Shown: in pieces, positions 33,813-42,251 of the stretch
Numbering within the stretch: the stretch's first letter is position 1
How the letters are laid out: each line of letters starts with the position of its first letter
Assembly: GCF_021653975.1 (NCBI RefSeq)
Contig: NZ_JAJKFK010000003.1
Span: forward strand, 930,001-994,000
DNA from: Amycolatopsis sp. GM8
GTDB taxonomy: Bacteria > Actinomycetota > Actinomycetes > Mycobacteriales > Pseudonocardiaceae
DNA length: 64,000 nucleotides
Reading direction: 5' to 3'
Notes under the pieces: model-generated
Told to the model about the DNA's origin: nothing
Database searches by the model: none
What the model saw: only the letters and a program-made list of their open reading frames with translations
Position numbers and translations under genes: made by a program

Positions 33813-34916
33813 TCAGGCGGGCAGCCCGAGCACCCGCTGCGCGAGGATGTTCTTCATGATCTCGGTGGTGCCGCCCGCGATCGTCGACGACCGAGACCGC
33901 AGGTACGCCTGCGCGGCACCGGGGTCGTCCCCGGCGACGGCGCCCGCGCCGCCCAGCGCGAGCCGGGTGCGGGCGAGCCGCTGGCTCAGCCGGCTCCACT
34001 CCAGCTTGATGATCGACTGCTCCGCGCCCGGCTGCCCAGTCGCCTTGATCGAAGCCAGCGAACGCTCCCCCAGCACGCCGATGATCCGCCCCTCGACGTA
34101 ACGCCGCACCAGCTCGTCGCGCAGCAACGGGTCCAGGCCGGAGTCGGCGGCACGCGCCGCGGAGACCAGCTGCTCGACCTGGCGCTGGATGATCGCGGCC
34201 TGCGTCACCACGCCGCTGCGCTCGTGGCCGAGGGTGGTCATGGTGACCTGCCAGCCCTTATGCAGCGGGCCGAGCAGGTTCCGCAGGGGCACGCGCACGT
34301 CGGTGAAGAAGACCTCGGCGAACTCGGCCTCGCCGGTGATCTGGCGGATCGGCCTGCGCTCGATGCCCGGCGTGTCCAGCGGCACGAGCAGCGCGGAGAT
34401 CCCGCGGTGCTTCGGCGCTTCCGGGTCGGTGCGCACGAGCAGCTGCATGAAATGCGCCCGCATCCCGTCAGAGGTCCAGATCTTCTGGCCGTTCACGACC
34501 AGCTCGTCGCCTTCGACCACCGCCCGGGTCCGTAGTCCCGCGAGGTCCGAGCCGGCGCCGGGCTCGCTGAAGCCCTGGCACCACAGTTCGCTGCCGTCGA
34601 GGATCCGCGGCAGGTGCTCGCGCTGCTCCGGGGTGCCCCACTGCGCGATCGTCGGGCCGACGTTCGCGACCCCGAAGATGCCGGCGGTGGCGGGCGCCCC
34701 CGACTCGGTCAGGAGCGCCGAGCAGGCGAGCGCGGTGACGACGTCGAGCCCGCGGCCGCCGTGTTCCTCGGCCCACTGCGGCGCGACCCACCGGCCGGCC
34801 TGCATCGTGCGCTGCCACGCGAGCCTGCCCTCGAACGGGGGCTGGTCACCCCAGCGCTCGCGGAACGGGGGCAGCTGCTCGTCGAGGAAAGCGCGCAGCT
34901 CGTCGATCACACTCAA
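33813..34916 (-). CDS. Acyl-CoA dehydrogenase subunit, FadE29-like
   Basis: A 367-residue acyl-CoA dehydrogenase with the substrate-binding segment WCQGFSEPGAGSDLAGLRT, NGQKIWTSDG and the C-terminal FAD-adenine segment STIAGGTTEIMKNILAQRVLGLP. This set defines the FadE29-type subunit and complements the FadE28-like protein encoded 22 bases downstream. Spacing and complementary motifs support a heteromeric enzyme. The ATG at 34916 is 21 bases from the preceding dehydrogenase gene. Confidence 0.9.
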   Translation of the reverse strand: MSVIDELRAFLDEQLPPFRERWGDQPPFEGRLAWQRTMQAGRWVAPQWAEEHGGRGLDVVTALACSALLTESGAPATAGIFGVANVGPTIAQWGTPEQREHLPRILDGSELWCQGFSEPGAGSDLAGLRTRAVVEGDELVVNGQKIWTSDGMRAHFMQLLVRTDPEAPKHRGISALLVPLDTPGIERRPIRQITGEAEFAEVFFTDVRVPLRNLLGPLHKGWQVTMTTLGHERSGVVTQAAIIQRQVEQLVSAARAADSGLDPLLRDELVRRYVEGRIIGVLGERSLASIKATGQPGAEQSIIKLEWSRLSQRLARTRLALGGAGAVAGDDPGAAQAYLRSRSSTIAGGTTEIMKNILAQRVLGLPA

Positions 34917-34937
34917 GATGGCATCCCTCCGGCGCGC

Positions 34938-36155
34938 TCAGCCGCGCGCCCGTTTGACCTGACCGAAGGGGATGTCCCGGTCCGCGGCGAACTCCCGCGG
35001 CATCCCGAGCACCCGCTCGCTGATGATGTTGCGGGACATCTCCGTGCTGCCGCCGCCGAGACTCGCGCCCTGGCGCATCAGGTAGTTCACGCCGACCACC
35101 GCGCCGCCGGTTCCCGTGGTGGCCAGCGCTCCGGCGATCTGCACCGCGATGTCGTTGCGTTCCCAGTCGGCTTCGGCGTGCAGCAGCCGCATGAACGACG
35201 CCGCCGGCGGCGGCAGCTGCCCGCCCTGGATGCCGCGGGACACCCGTTCGACGAGCTGCTCCTGGACCTTCTGCGTGGTCAGGTAGGCGCCGATCCGCTC
35301 GCGGACCGCCGGGTCGCCGGCCCGGCCGGTCACCCGCGCGATCTCCAGGGGATCCGAAGCGGGGGTCGACGCGATGCGGTCGCCTCGGCCGCTCACGTAC
35401 GGCGACCCGCCGCCGACGGCCGTGCGCTCGTGGAAGAGCTGGCGGGAGGCGACGCGCCAGCCGTCGTTCACCTCGCCCACGACGGCCGACGCGGGCAGCA
35501 CCACGTCGTCGAAGAACTCCTCGCAGAACTCCGTGGAACCGTTGACCTGGCGGATCCGGTTCATCGTGACCCCGGGCGCCTTGGTGGGCATCAGGAACAT
35601 CGTGAGCCCGCGGTGTTTCGGCGCGTCCCAGTCGGTGCGGGCCAGGCACAGCGCCCAGTCGGCCGCGTACGCCGAAGTGCTCCACGTCTTGGCCCCGTTG
35701 AGGACCCACGTGTCGCCGTCGCGGTCGGCGCGGGTGATGAGCCCGGCGAGGTCCGAGCCACCGCTGGGCTCGGAAAGGAACTGGCAGAGGATCTCCTCGC
35801 CGCGGATGGCGGCCCCGATCCGGCTGGTCTTCTGCTCCTCGGTCCCCATGTCCAGGATGGTGGGCGCGCAGATGCTGAACGTCGGCACGTTGAGCAGCAA
35901 CGGCATCTGGTAGGGCAGAGACTCCTCGGTGAACGCCTCCTGGTGCGCGGGAGTGAGACCGAGACCGCCGTACGCCACCGGAAAGCAGATGCCGGCGAAG
36001 CCACCGGAGTGCAACTTCTGTTGCAGCTCACGGGCTTTCGTCCATTCCTCGTCGTCGTCACCGGGCGGCCGGGCCGCGGCGTCCGGGTCGATCCGCGGCA
36101 TGTTCTCCGCCAGCCAGGCCCTGGCCCGCAGGCGGAACGACGCGACGTCTTCCAT
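34938..36155 (-). CDS. Acyl-CoA dehydrogenase subunit, FadE29-like
   Basis: A roughly 405-residue acyl-CoA dehydrogenase with QFLSEPSGGSDLAGLIT, NGAKTWSTSAYAADW and the C-terminal GGGSTEMSRNIISERVLGMP. It is the complement of the subunit encoded at 36191-37318. Three nested ATGs (36173, 36164, 36155) are in frame; GGAGG stands 11 bases before 36155 and is too close to 36164, so I chose 36155 with modest certainty. It belongs to the five-gene operon 37677-32672. Confidence 0.88.
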   Translation of the reverse strand: MEDVASFRLRARAWLAENMPRIDPDAAARPPGDDDEEWTKARELQQKLHSGGFAGICFPVAYGGLGLTPAHQEAFTEESLPYQMPLLLNVPTFSICAPTILDMGTEEQKTSRIGAAIRGEEILCQFLSEPSGGSDLAGLITRADRDGDTWVLNGAKTWSTSAYAADWALCLARTDWDAPKHRGLTMFLMPTKAPGVTMNRIRQVNGSTEFCEEFFDDVVLPASAVVGEVNDGWRVASRQLFHERTAVGGGSPYVSGRGDRIASTPASDPLEIARVTGRAGDPAVRERIGAYLTTQKVQEQLVERVSRGIQGGQLPPPAASFMRLLHAEADWERNDIAVQIAGALATTGTGGAVVGVNYLMRQGASLGGGSTEMSRNIISERVLGMPREFAADRDIPFGQVKRARG

Positions 36156-36190
36156 CGTGCTCATGTCCTCCATGTACGCCGTGTCCGCCC

Positions 36191-37318
36191 TCAGAGCCCG
36201 GCCAGATCGGCGAGCCGCCGGCGATGGTCCTCGGGCGTGCCGTAGAGCGACCGGTTCACCGTCGCCCGGCGCAGGAACAGGTGCAGGTCGTGTTCCCAGG
36301 TCACGCCGATGCCGCCGTGCATCTGCACGCAGTCCTGGATGATCTGCACCGCGCGGTCGCCGACGTAGGACTTGGCCACGCTGACCAGTTCCGGCGCGTC
36401 CGCGGCGCCGTCCTGCACCGCCGTGATCGCCGCCTGGGTGGTGGCCTGGCACGCTTCGAGCCAGGTGCGCATGTCCGCGAAGCGGTGCTTGAGCGCCTGG
36501 TAGGACGCCAGCGGCCGGCCGAACGAGAACCGGTCGAACAACCATTGCGTGGTGAACTCGAAAACCCGCTCCACCCCGCCGCACGTTTCGGCGCACTGCA
36601 GCACGAGCGCGACCAGCGCCTGCCGTTCGAGCACCTCGTCCGCACCGGCGGACCCGACCAGTGCCGACGCGGGCACCTCGACGTCGTCGAACCGCACGAC
36701 GTGGAACCGGCGGGCGAGATCGAGGCTCCACTGGGGTTCGACGACCACACCCGCTGTCGCGGCCGGAACGAGGAACTGGGCGACGCCGTCGCCGGTGGCC
36801 GCGGTGACGAGGAACAGGTCGGCCTGCCCGGCCGCCTCGACCCGGTCCTTGACGCCGTGCAGCCGGTAGCCGCCGGGAGTGGCCTTCGCGATCAGCGCGG
36901 GGTGCCGTGGATCCCACTGGCCACCGGGTTCGTAGACCGCCCAGCTCGCGATCCGCTGCCCGGCGACCAGATCCTCGATCGCGGCGGCGTGATCCGGTCC
37001 GGCCTGCTGTGCCGCCACCAGGCCGGCGAGGACGGTGTTCGTGGCGAGCAGCGGGCCCGGCGCCACCCCGCGCCCCAGCTCCTCCGCGACGATCGCCAGA
37101 TCGCGCAGGCCCGCACCGGAAATGCTGCCACCGCCGAGCTCCTCGGGGACCAGCATCGCGGTCCACCCGAGCTCCGCGCCGCGCGCCCACCACTCGCGGT
37201 CGAAACCGGTGTCGCGCTCCGCCAGCCCGCGCACCCGTTCGAGCGGGAATTCCTTCTCCAGGAAGCTTTTCGTCGTCGTGCGGAAAAGCCGTTGCTCTGC
37301 CGAGAGCTCGAGCTCCAT
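36191..37318 (-). CDS. Acyl-CoA dehydrogenase subunit, FadE28-like
   Basis: A 375-residue acyl-CoA dehydrogenase partner subunit with FSFGRPLASYQALKHRFADM and MHGGIGVTWEHDLHLFLRR near the C-terminus. The N-terminal helices start at MELELSAEQRLFRTTT. The ATG at 37318 is preceded by AAGGAG, so the longer in-frame extension to 37693 is not coding. It is the first of two dehydrogenase pairs in the operon, with its partner 35 bases downstream. Confidence 0.9.
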   Translation of the reverse strand: MELELSAEQRLFRTTTKSFLEKEFPLERVRGLAERDTGFDREWWARGAELGWTAMLVPEELGGGSISGAGLRDLAIVAEELGRGVAPGPLLATNTVLAGLVAAQQAGPDHAAAIEDLVAGQRIASWAVYEPGGQWDPRHPALIAKATPGGYRLHGVKDRVEAAGQADLFLVTAATGDGVAQFLVPAATAGVVVEPQWSLDLARRFHVVRFDDVEVPASALVGSAGADEVLERQALVALVLQCAETCGGVERVFEFTTQWLFDRFSFGRPLASYQALKHRFADMRTWLEACQATTQAAITAVQDGAADAPELVSVAKSYVGDRAVQIIQDCVQMHGGIGVTWEHDLHLFLRRATVNRSLYGTPEDHRRRLADLAGL

Positions 37319-37368
37319 CGGGACTCCTTGCGTGCCGGTGCGGTGCGCGGTCGTGCTCGGCCGTGCGC

Positions 37369-37677
37369 TCAGTCGGAAGCCGGGAGCGCCCTGGCTTCCT
37401 TCTGCGGCAACGGAGTCCCCGCGATGGCGAGCGTGCCCGGCCCGGGCTTGGTGCACAGCAGCTCGACCCCGAGCCCTTCGGCGGCGTACCGCTTGCCGAG
37501 CAGAGTGCCGTCCATCTGGGCCGGGTCGGCCGTCGCGCTGCCCTCGCCCGGCTCGCCCTTCTTGACCATCGCGACGCCACCGCAGGTGAGCTCCAGGTCC
37601 TGGTCGGGCCAGCGGACGACGATGACGCTGGTCGAGTCGACCGTGCTGGTGAGGGACTGACCGACGCGCGGCTTCAT
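37369..37677 (-). CDS. Conserved small protein of unknown function, first gene of the dehydrogenase operon
   Basis: A 102-residue soluble protein that opens MKPRVGQSLTSTVDSTSVIVVRWP and contains two cysteines, in LTCGGVAMV and LLCTKPGPG, and a closing LPQKEARALPASD. I recognise this kind of protein only as a companion of acyl-CoA dehydrogenase genes in actinobacteria; no function is known to me. It starts at ATG 37677, just downstream of an operator-like repeat, and is followed by the dehydrogenase subunit gene 50 bases on. Confidence 0.75.
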   Translation of the reverse strand: MKPRVGQSLTSTVDSTSVIVVRWPDQDLELTCGGVAMVKKGEPGEGSATADPAQMDGTLLGKRYAAEGLGVELLCTKPGPGTLAIAGTPLPQKEARALPASD

Positions 37678-37718
37678 CGCTGCGTTCCTCCATAGGTGGT
37701 GGGCGAGGGCTTTCGCTA

Positions 37719-37734
37719 AATGAGTTATCTCATT
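37719..37734 (-). promoter_or_regulatory. Inverted repeat AATGAG-N4-CTCATT upstream of the dehydrogenase operon
   Basis: Perfect 6-bp arms AATGAG and CTCATT around TTAT lie 41 bases upstream of the first gene of the operon. The site is in an AT-rich patch within GC-rich surroundings, as expected of a promoter with a repressor site. One of the nearby TetR regulators is the likely ligand. Confidence 0.5.
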
Positions 37735-37756
37735 AGACGGTAGCGGCGGGTGACCG

Positions 37757-38791
37757 TCAAGAGCCGGCGGTGGCGAGCCGCCCGACGAGAACGGGCACCT
37801 CGGCCAGTGCGCGCAGGGCGTCGTTGAGGTGTGTGCAGCCGTCGGTGCCGACCACGAGTTCGAGCACGCGGTCGCGCAGGGTGGCCATCGGCTCCCCGGT
37901 GAGCAAATCCACGTTGGCCGCCGCGGCGGGACAGGTGGTGAACGGCAGGACCCTCGGGTCGGCGGTGACCGACACCAGCCGCATGGTGGCGCGGTCGACC
38001 ACCGCGTGCACGCCGTACTCGTGCACGACGATCTCGCCCCCTTCGGGAGTCCACATGCTGTCCCGGAAGACGGAGTCGACCCGCAGCCGCGGCCCGTCGA
38101 CGACATCCACCCGGCGCCGGCGCCGCATCATCGGCCCGTCACCGGGCGGCCCGGCGATCTCGTGCCACGCCCACGCGTCGTCCGGCGCGGCGAGGTCGAA
38201 GGCCGGCACGAGGTTGTGCTGCGGATCCTCGCTGCTCATCAGGCGGGCGATCGGCTGGCCGTCCCGGCGGAAACCCGCGCAGATGTCGGTCATGTCGCGA
38301 CGGGGCCGGCGGGGCGCCACCGGGGCGGCGGACTCGGGCGGCGGCCACAGGCGCCACGCGATCGGGCCGACGAGCGTCACCCCGGGCAGGTCGTCGAGCA
38401 GGAAGTAGGCGAGGGTGCCGGCCGCAAGCTCGTCCGGGACCAGTTCCCGCAGCCTGCCGCGATAACCGCTGCCGGCACCGTGTCCCACCAGCTCGCTCAG
38501 CTGCGGCAGTTCGGGATTACTCGAAAGCGACAGCAGCACGCGGCGCGGATCGGCGTGGACGCCCAGCCGCGCGTCCACCGACTGGCCCGGTTCGCCGTCG
38601 AGGCCGGTCACGAGATCGCGCGCGGTCGCGTCGATCCGCATTCCGCCGGCGAACCCGTCCGGCCAGGTCGCGTTCCAGTGCGCCGTCCGCCGCACCGAAC
38701 CGGGTGGCCGCGCCGGCGTGCCTTCATGGGGGTTGCGTGGCGCTTCGGGCAGGTCTGTCAGCAGGGGCAGCGCGCGCCGCGGACCAGTCAT
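37757..38791 (-). CDS. DUF2889 family protein
   Basis: A 344-residue soluble protein. Its C-terminal quarter reads VVGTDGCTHLNDALRALAEVPVL, the conserved Cys-Thr-His motif of DUF2889, and there are His-containing stretches in the centre (DSMWTPEGGEIVVHEYGVH). DUF2889 proteins are common in bacterial aromatic and steroid-like catabolic clusters but lack an established function. The gene is transcribed away from the metallophosphatase gene, with about 64 bases between the two starts. A metal or CoA-ester role is speculative. Confidence 0.82.
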   Translation of the reverse strand: MTGPRRALPLLTDLPEAPRNPHEGTPARPPGSVRRTAHWNATWPDGFAGGMRIDATARDLVTGLDGEPGQSVDARLGVHADPRRVLLSLSSNPELPQLSELVGHGAGSGYRGRLRELVPDELAAGTLAYFLLDDLPGVTLVGPIAWRLWPPPESAAPVAPRRPRRDMTDICAGFRRDGQPIARLMSSEDPQHNLVPAFDLAAPDDAWAWHEIAGPPGDGPMMRRRRRVDVVDGPRLRVDSVFRDSMWTPEGGEIVVHEYGVHAVVDRATMRLVSVTADPRVLPFTTCPAAAANVDLLTGEPMATLRDRVLELVVGTDGCTHLNDALRALAEVPVLVGRLATAGS

Positions 38792-38816
38792 CGTGTTCCC
38801 TCTCGCATGCCGCTGA

Positions 38817-38843
38817 TTGAGATTAATGAATAAACTTTATGAT
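38817..38843 (+). promoter_or_regulatory. Promoter of the metallophosphatase gene
   Basis: TTGAGA (38817-38822) and TATGAT (38838-38843) are separated by 15 bases. The GTG start at 38856 is only 12 bases after the -10 box, so the transcript has almost no leader, common in actinobacteria. The same AT-rich patch must serve the divergent DUF2889 gene. Confidence 0.5.
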
Positions 38844-38855
38844 AGCGTTGCGAGC

Positions 38856-39476
38856 GTGAAACTGGGCCTGGTGTCCGACGCCCATGGCAATGCCGGGTCG
38901 TTCGCCCGCGCGCTCGACGAGCTGGCGGCCGAGGCGGACGAGGTGCTCCTGCTCGGCGACCTGATCCACGAATACCGGTTCTCCAACGAGGTCATCGGCC
39001 GCGCCCTGGACGACGGCCTGCGCTACGTGCTCGGCAACCACGAACTCGGCTTCCTGAAGAACCCGGCCGCCATCGCCCGTCCCGGTGTCGTCCCGGAACT
39101 GGTCGCCCGGTTGCGCGAAATGCCGCTGCGGCTCGATTTCGAGGTGGACGGCAAGCGCGTCGTCGTGGTGCACGCGAGCCCGTTCCCGCCCTACACCGAC
39201 TACCTGTTCACCGGCTCCCCGCTGCTGGCCCGGTGCGCCGAACTGGAGGCCGATTTCCTGCTGGTCGGCCACACCCATGTGCCGATGGCCGAACGCCACC
39301 ACGGCACCCTCGTCGTGAACCCCGGCTCGATCGGCGAGACCCGGGAGCACGGATCGGCGATGGTCTCCTACGCCATCCTCGACACGGCCAGTGAAGAGGT
39401 CGAGGTGCGGCGCTTTCCCAATCCCGTGGGCGGACTCGACGGGCCGACCGAGCGGGAAATCCTCACCGCGGCGTGA
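38856..39476 (+). CDS. YfcE/MJ0936-type metallophosphatase
   Basis: A 206-residue calcineurin-like phosphoesterase. The metal ligands appear in order as SDAHGN (about residues 7-12), GDLIHEY, GNHE (near 60), VVHASP and GHTHVP, followed by NPGSIGETRE. This complete set indicates an active phosphodiesterase or nucleotidase. The GTG at 38856 is preferred because the promoter lies just upstream; a TTG or ATG farther up would fall inside the promoter. It is convergent with the TetR gene. Confidence 0.92.
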   Translation: MKLGLVSDAHGNAGSFARALDELAAEADEVLLLGDLIHEYRFSNEVIGRALDDGLRYVLGNHELGFLKNPAAIARPGVVPELVARLREMPLRLDFEVDGKRVVVVHASPFPPYTDYLFTGSPLLARCAELEADFLLVGHTHVPMAERHHGTLVVNPGSIGETREHGSAMVSYAILDTASEEVEVRRFPNPVGGLDGPTEREILTAA

Positions 39477-39484
39477 AACGCGGA

Positions 39485-39497
39485 GTCCACTGTGGAC
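39485..39497. terminator. Short hairpin between convergent genes
   Basis: GTCCAC (39485-39490) and GTGGAC (39492-39497) form a 6-bp stem around one base, in the 22-base gap between the metallophosphatase and TetR stops. It may mark the ends of both transcripts, but the stem is weak. Confidence 0.3.
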
Positions 39498-39498
39498 G

Positions 39499-40308
39499 TC
39501 AGCTGGCGGCCCGGCGGGTCGAGGGCTTGCGTGTGGTCGCCGGCTTGGCCCGCCCGGTGGTCCCGCCCCGGGTGGCGGCCGGACGGCGGGCCGAACCGGC
39601 CCGGCGGTCCTGCCCCTCGGCGAGGAACACCTCGAAGCCCGCGATCAGCCGGGCGATACCGAACTCGAAGTCCTCGTCGCTCGTCCCGGAGATCGCGTGC
39701 CGGTCGATCAGCTTGCCGAGCACCGGCATGTCCGACCAGTCGGTCATGTTCCGCTGCCGCGCCGGGTCGACGGTCGGCGCGTTGGCCAGCCGCAGCACGC
39801 GGTCGTGGATGATCGAGCCCCGCGTGTACACCCCGATCGCGCTGTACACCTTGAGCGCGTTGACCGGGGTGAACCCGTCGGCGACGAGCTTCGCCACCAC
39901 GGACTCGATGATCTCCATGGTCTTCTTCGCGGCGTCGCGGCCGTAGGTCGAGGTGCGGATGAACATCAGGTCCGAGAGGACCTCGTCCTCCTGGTGGATG
40001 GTCCGCAGCGACATGAAGTGCTCGATCAGCACGTGCTGCCACGTGTCGTCCGCGCGGACCTCCGGCGTCAGCCGGGCGTACTTTTCGACGGCGACGTCGG
40101 TCATCGCGTTGAGCAGCTCGTCCTTCTTGCGGAAGTACCAGTAGATGCTCGTGACCCCGACGTCGAGATGCTTGGCGAGGATGGGCATGCTCAGCTCGTC
40201 GACCGAGGTGCTCCGCGCGATCTCGAACGCGCCCGCGAGAATGTCCTCCGCGTTGATGGAGCCACGCTGACGCCGCTTGCGCGGTCCAGCACTGTCAGCC
40301 TTCGGCAC
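39499..40308 (-). CDS. TetR-family regulator with basic C-terminal tail
   Basis: A 269-residue regulator. The N-terminal helix-turn-helix (about 22-68) contains MPILAKHLDVGVTSIYWYFRKKDELL. The ligand domain runs to about residue 232 and is followed by a ~35-residue Arg/Lys/Ala/Thr-rich tail (RRAGSARRPAATRGG onward) like histone-type or AT-hook tails, absent from its paralogue at 40539. The start is ATG 40308. The two paralogues are divergent and share a 230-base intergenic region with a strong inverted repeat. The target genes are unknown. Confidence 0.92.
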   Translation of the reverse strand: MPKADSAGPRKRRQRGSINAEDILAGAFEIARSTSVDELSMPILAKHLDVGVTSIYWYFRKKDELLNAMTDVAVEKYARLTPEVRADDTWQHVLIEHFMSLRTIHQEDEVLSDLMFIRTSTYGRDAAKKTMEIIESVVAKLVADGFTPVNALKVYSAIGVYTRGSIIHDRVLRLANAPTVDPARQRNMTDWSDMPVLGKLIDRHAISGTSDEDFEFGIARLIAGFEVFLAEGQDRRAGSARRPAATRGGTTGRAKPATTRKPSTRRAAS

Positions 40309-40413
40309 ACCGTCTCCCTGTCACCTGCGCGGAGACCGAGTCCGCGCTCCCCCGAACCTCTTGACATCATATCAGCCCTGGTCCCCGCGCCCGCCCGCAC
40401 ACGCCACACCGCG

Positions 40414-40454
40414 GCCGCTCCAGTACCCGTTGCCGAGCCTGGTACTGGAGCGGC
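40414..40454. promoter_or_regulatory. 14-bp inverted repeat between divergent TetR genes
   Basis: GCCGCTCCAGTACC (40414-40427) and its exact reverse complement (40441-40454) flank a 13-base spacer. The repeat lies about 106 bases before the minus-strand TetR and 85 before the plus-strand TetR. It is too widely spaced for a simple terminator with no upstream gene pointing at it, so a shared operator is the better reading. A smaller palindrome TTACGGTAA follows at 40493-40501. Confidence 0.55.
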
Positions 40455-40538
40455 GCCGGGCGCTTGCACCGGCACCGACCTTGCGGAACACTTTACGGTA
40501 AGGCATGCCGAACTGTTGCGGCGCGAGGAGGGAGCGAA

Positions 40539-41228
40539 GTGTCCAAGCCGGATGCCGGCGCGCCCCGGAAACGACGCCGGCGCGGCTCGATCAACGCCGG
40601 GGACATCGTCGCCGGCGCGTTCGAGGTGGCCCGGCGGACGTCGCTGGACCAGCTGAGCATGCCCGTGCTCGCGCAGCACCTCGAAGTCGGCGTGACGAGC
40701 ATCTACTGGTACTTCCGCAAGAAGGACGAGCTGCTCGACGCGATGACCGACGTCGCGGTGGACGAGTACGCCGGGCTGGTGCCCGAGGTACGGGCCTCGG
40801 ACACCTGGCAGCACACGTTGTCCACGCATTTCCACGCGCAACGCGATCTCCACCTCGGCGACGACGTCCTGTGCGACCTGCTGTACATCCGCACGGCGGC
40901 CTACAGCAGCCAGGCCAGCCGCCGCCTGATGGAGGTGCTGGAACGGCTGGTGGCGAAGCTGGTCGCGGACGGGTTCGGCCCGGCGGACGCGCTGCGGGTG
41001 CACAACGCGGTGGCCGTCTACACCCGCGGCTGCATCGTGCACGATCGCATCCTGCGGAAGGCCAACACACCGACGGTCGACCCCGCCCGACAGCGCGCGA
41101 TGGCGGACTGGTCGGCAATGCCGGTCCTCGACGGGCTGGTGGACCACACCGCGCTCTCGGGCACGAGCGACGAGGACTTCGCGTTCGGCGTCGACCGCCT
41201 GCTCTGCGGTTTCGAAGATCTCCTCTGA
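40539..41228 (+). CDS. TetR-family regulator
   Basis: A 229-residue regulator clearly paralogous to the one at 39499: both have an RKRR-RGSINA start, the GVTSIYWYFRKKDELL recognition helix and a DPARQR-MADWS-type segment near the C-terminus. The GTG at 40539 is chosen because GGAGGGAGCGAA stands directly in front; the frame is open further upstream without a good start. It precedes an F420-type oxidoreductase and SDR on the same strand, which are its likely targets. Confidence 0.92.
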   Translation: MSKPDAGAPRKRRRRGSINAGDIVAGAFEVARRTSLDQLSMPVLAQHLEVGVTSIYWYFRKKDELLDAMTDVAVDEYAGLVPEVRASDTWQHTLSTHFHAQRDLHLGDDVLCDLLYIRTAAYSSQASRRLMEVLERLVAKLVADGFGPADALRVHNAVAVYTRGCIVHDRILRKANTPTVDPARQRAMADWSAMPVLDGLVDHTALSGTSDEDFAFGVDRLLCGFEDLL

Positions 41229-41264
41229 CTACCGAAGTCCCATCGGTGCCTTTACAGTGATGGC

Positions 41265-41283
41265 TACCGTTCTCTCAACGGTA
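41265..41283 (+). promoter_or_regulatory. Operator-like repeat TACCGTT-N5-AACGGTA
   Basis: Perfect 7-bp arms around CTCTC, 54 bases upstream of the F420-type gene at 41338. The same architecture, TACCGTA-N5-TACGGTT, occurs at 60934-60952 before the aldo/keto reductase operon. A shared TetR-type regulator is likely. Confidence 0.6.
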
Positions 41284-41337
41284 TAGTTCGCCCGGAAGCT
41301 CAGGCCGGGCCCGGCGACACACAGGAGTGGCGACGAC

Positions 41338-42240
41338 ATGCGGTTCGTATTCCAGTACCCCGAGACGCGTGGAGTCGACGCGGACATGCTGGACGCCGGC
41401 CCGGTCCCGGATGTGGCCGCGGCCGCGGAACGGTTCGGGTTCGACGGGTTCTCCACCACCGAGCACCCCGTCCCGGGCAACCGGTGGCTCACCACCGGCG
41501 GGCACCAGAGCCTCGACCCGTTCGTCGCGCTGAGCTTCGCGGCCGCCGCCACCGAGCGGATCCGGCTGCTGACCTACCTCGCGGTGGCGCCGTACCGGAA
41601 CCCGTTCCTGCTCGCCAAATCCGCCGCGACACTGGACAAGCTCTCGGGCGGCCGGATGACCCTCGGCCTCGGCACCGGCTATCAGAAGAGCGAGTTCTAC
41701 GCGCTCGGCGTCGACATGGACGAGCGCAACGCGCTGTTCGACGAGGCGCTGGAAGTGCTGCCCCTGCACTGGTCCGGCGACGTGTTCAGCTATCAGGGCC
41801 GGCATTTCAACGCCCGCGACGTGATCGCGCGGCCGCGGCCGGTCCAGGACCCGATCCCGATCTGGGTGGGCGGCAACTCGAAACTGAGCCGCCGTCGCGT
41901 CGCGCAGCACGCGCAGGGGTGGATGCCGATGGGTGGCGGTGCCCAGCTGGCCGCCACCACCCGGACCGCCGCGCTCGCGGGAGTGCCGGAACTCGCGGTG
42001 GCCATCCGCGACCTCCGCGAAGCGGCGGTGACAGCCGGCCGGGCCGAGGAGATCGATGTCCTCTACTCCTATCACGCACCAGGACTGGACACGCCGGACG
42101 CGGACGCCGACCGCCATCGCGAATCTCTCGCCGAGATCGAGAAGGCCGGCGTGACGTGGGTGAGCGTCAGCTGTCCCGTCGCGGAACGCTCAGCGACGCT
42201 GGAGTTCGTCGAGGCCTTCGGCACCACCTACCTGTCGTGA
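41338..42240 (+). CDS. F420-type LLM oxidoreductase
   Basis: A 300-residue LLM enzyme related to those at 21864 and 60959. Shared motifs are FSTTEHPVPGNRW near residue 40, PYRNPFLLAKSAATLDKLSGGRMTLGLGTGYQ and PIPIWVGGNSKLSRRRVA. The ATG at 41338 follows AGGAG. It is 11 bases upstream of an SDR gene with a GGAGG site, so the two form an operon controlled from the 41265 operator. It probably reduces or oxidises the same intermediate as the SDR. Confidence 0.9.
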   Translation: MRFVFQYPETRGVDADMLDAGPVPDVAAAAERFGFDGFSTTEHPVPGNRWLTTGGHQSLDPFVALSFAAAATERIRLLTYLAVAPYRNPFLLAKSAATLDKLSGGRMTLGLGTGYQKSEFYALGVDMDERNALFDEALEVLPLHWSGDVFSYQGRHFNARDVIARPRPVQDPIPIWVGGNSKLSRRRVAQHAQGWMPMGGGAQLAATTRTAALAGVPELAVAIRDLREAAVTAGRAEEIDVLYSYHAPGLDTPDADADRHRESLAEIEKAGVTWVSVSCPVAERSATLEFVEAFGTTYLS

Positions 42241-42251
42241 CGGAGGAAGCC

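Noticed and set aside
30677-38843. KstR/KstR2-type steroid operators
   Set aside because: I looked for the AACTAGAACGTGTTCTAGTT-like KstR pattern at the steroid-like gene promoters and did not find it. The dyads present have different arms.
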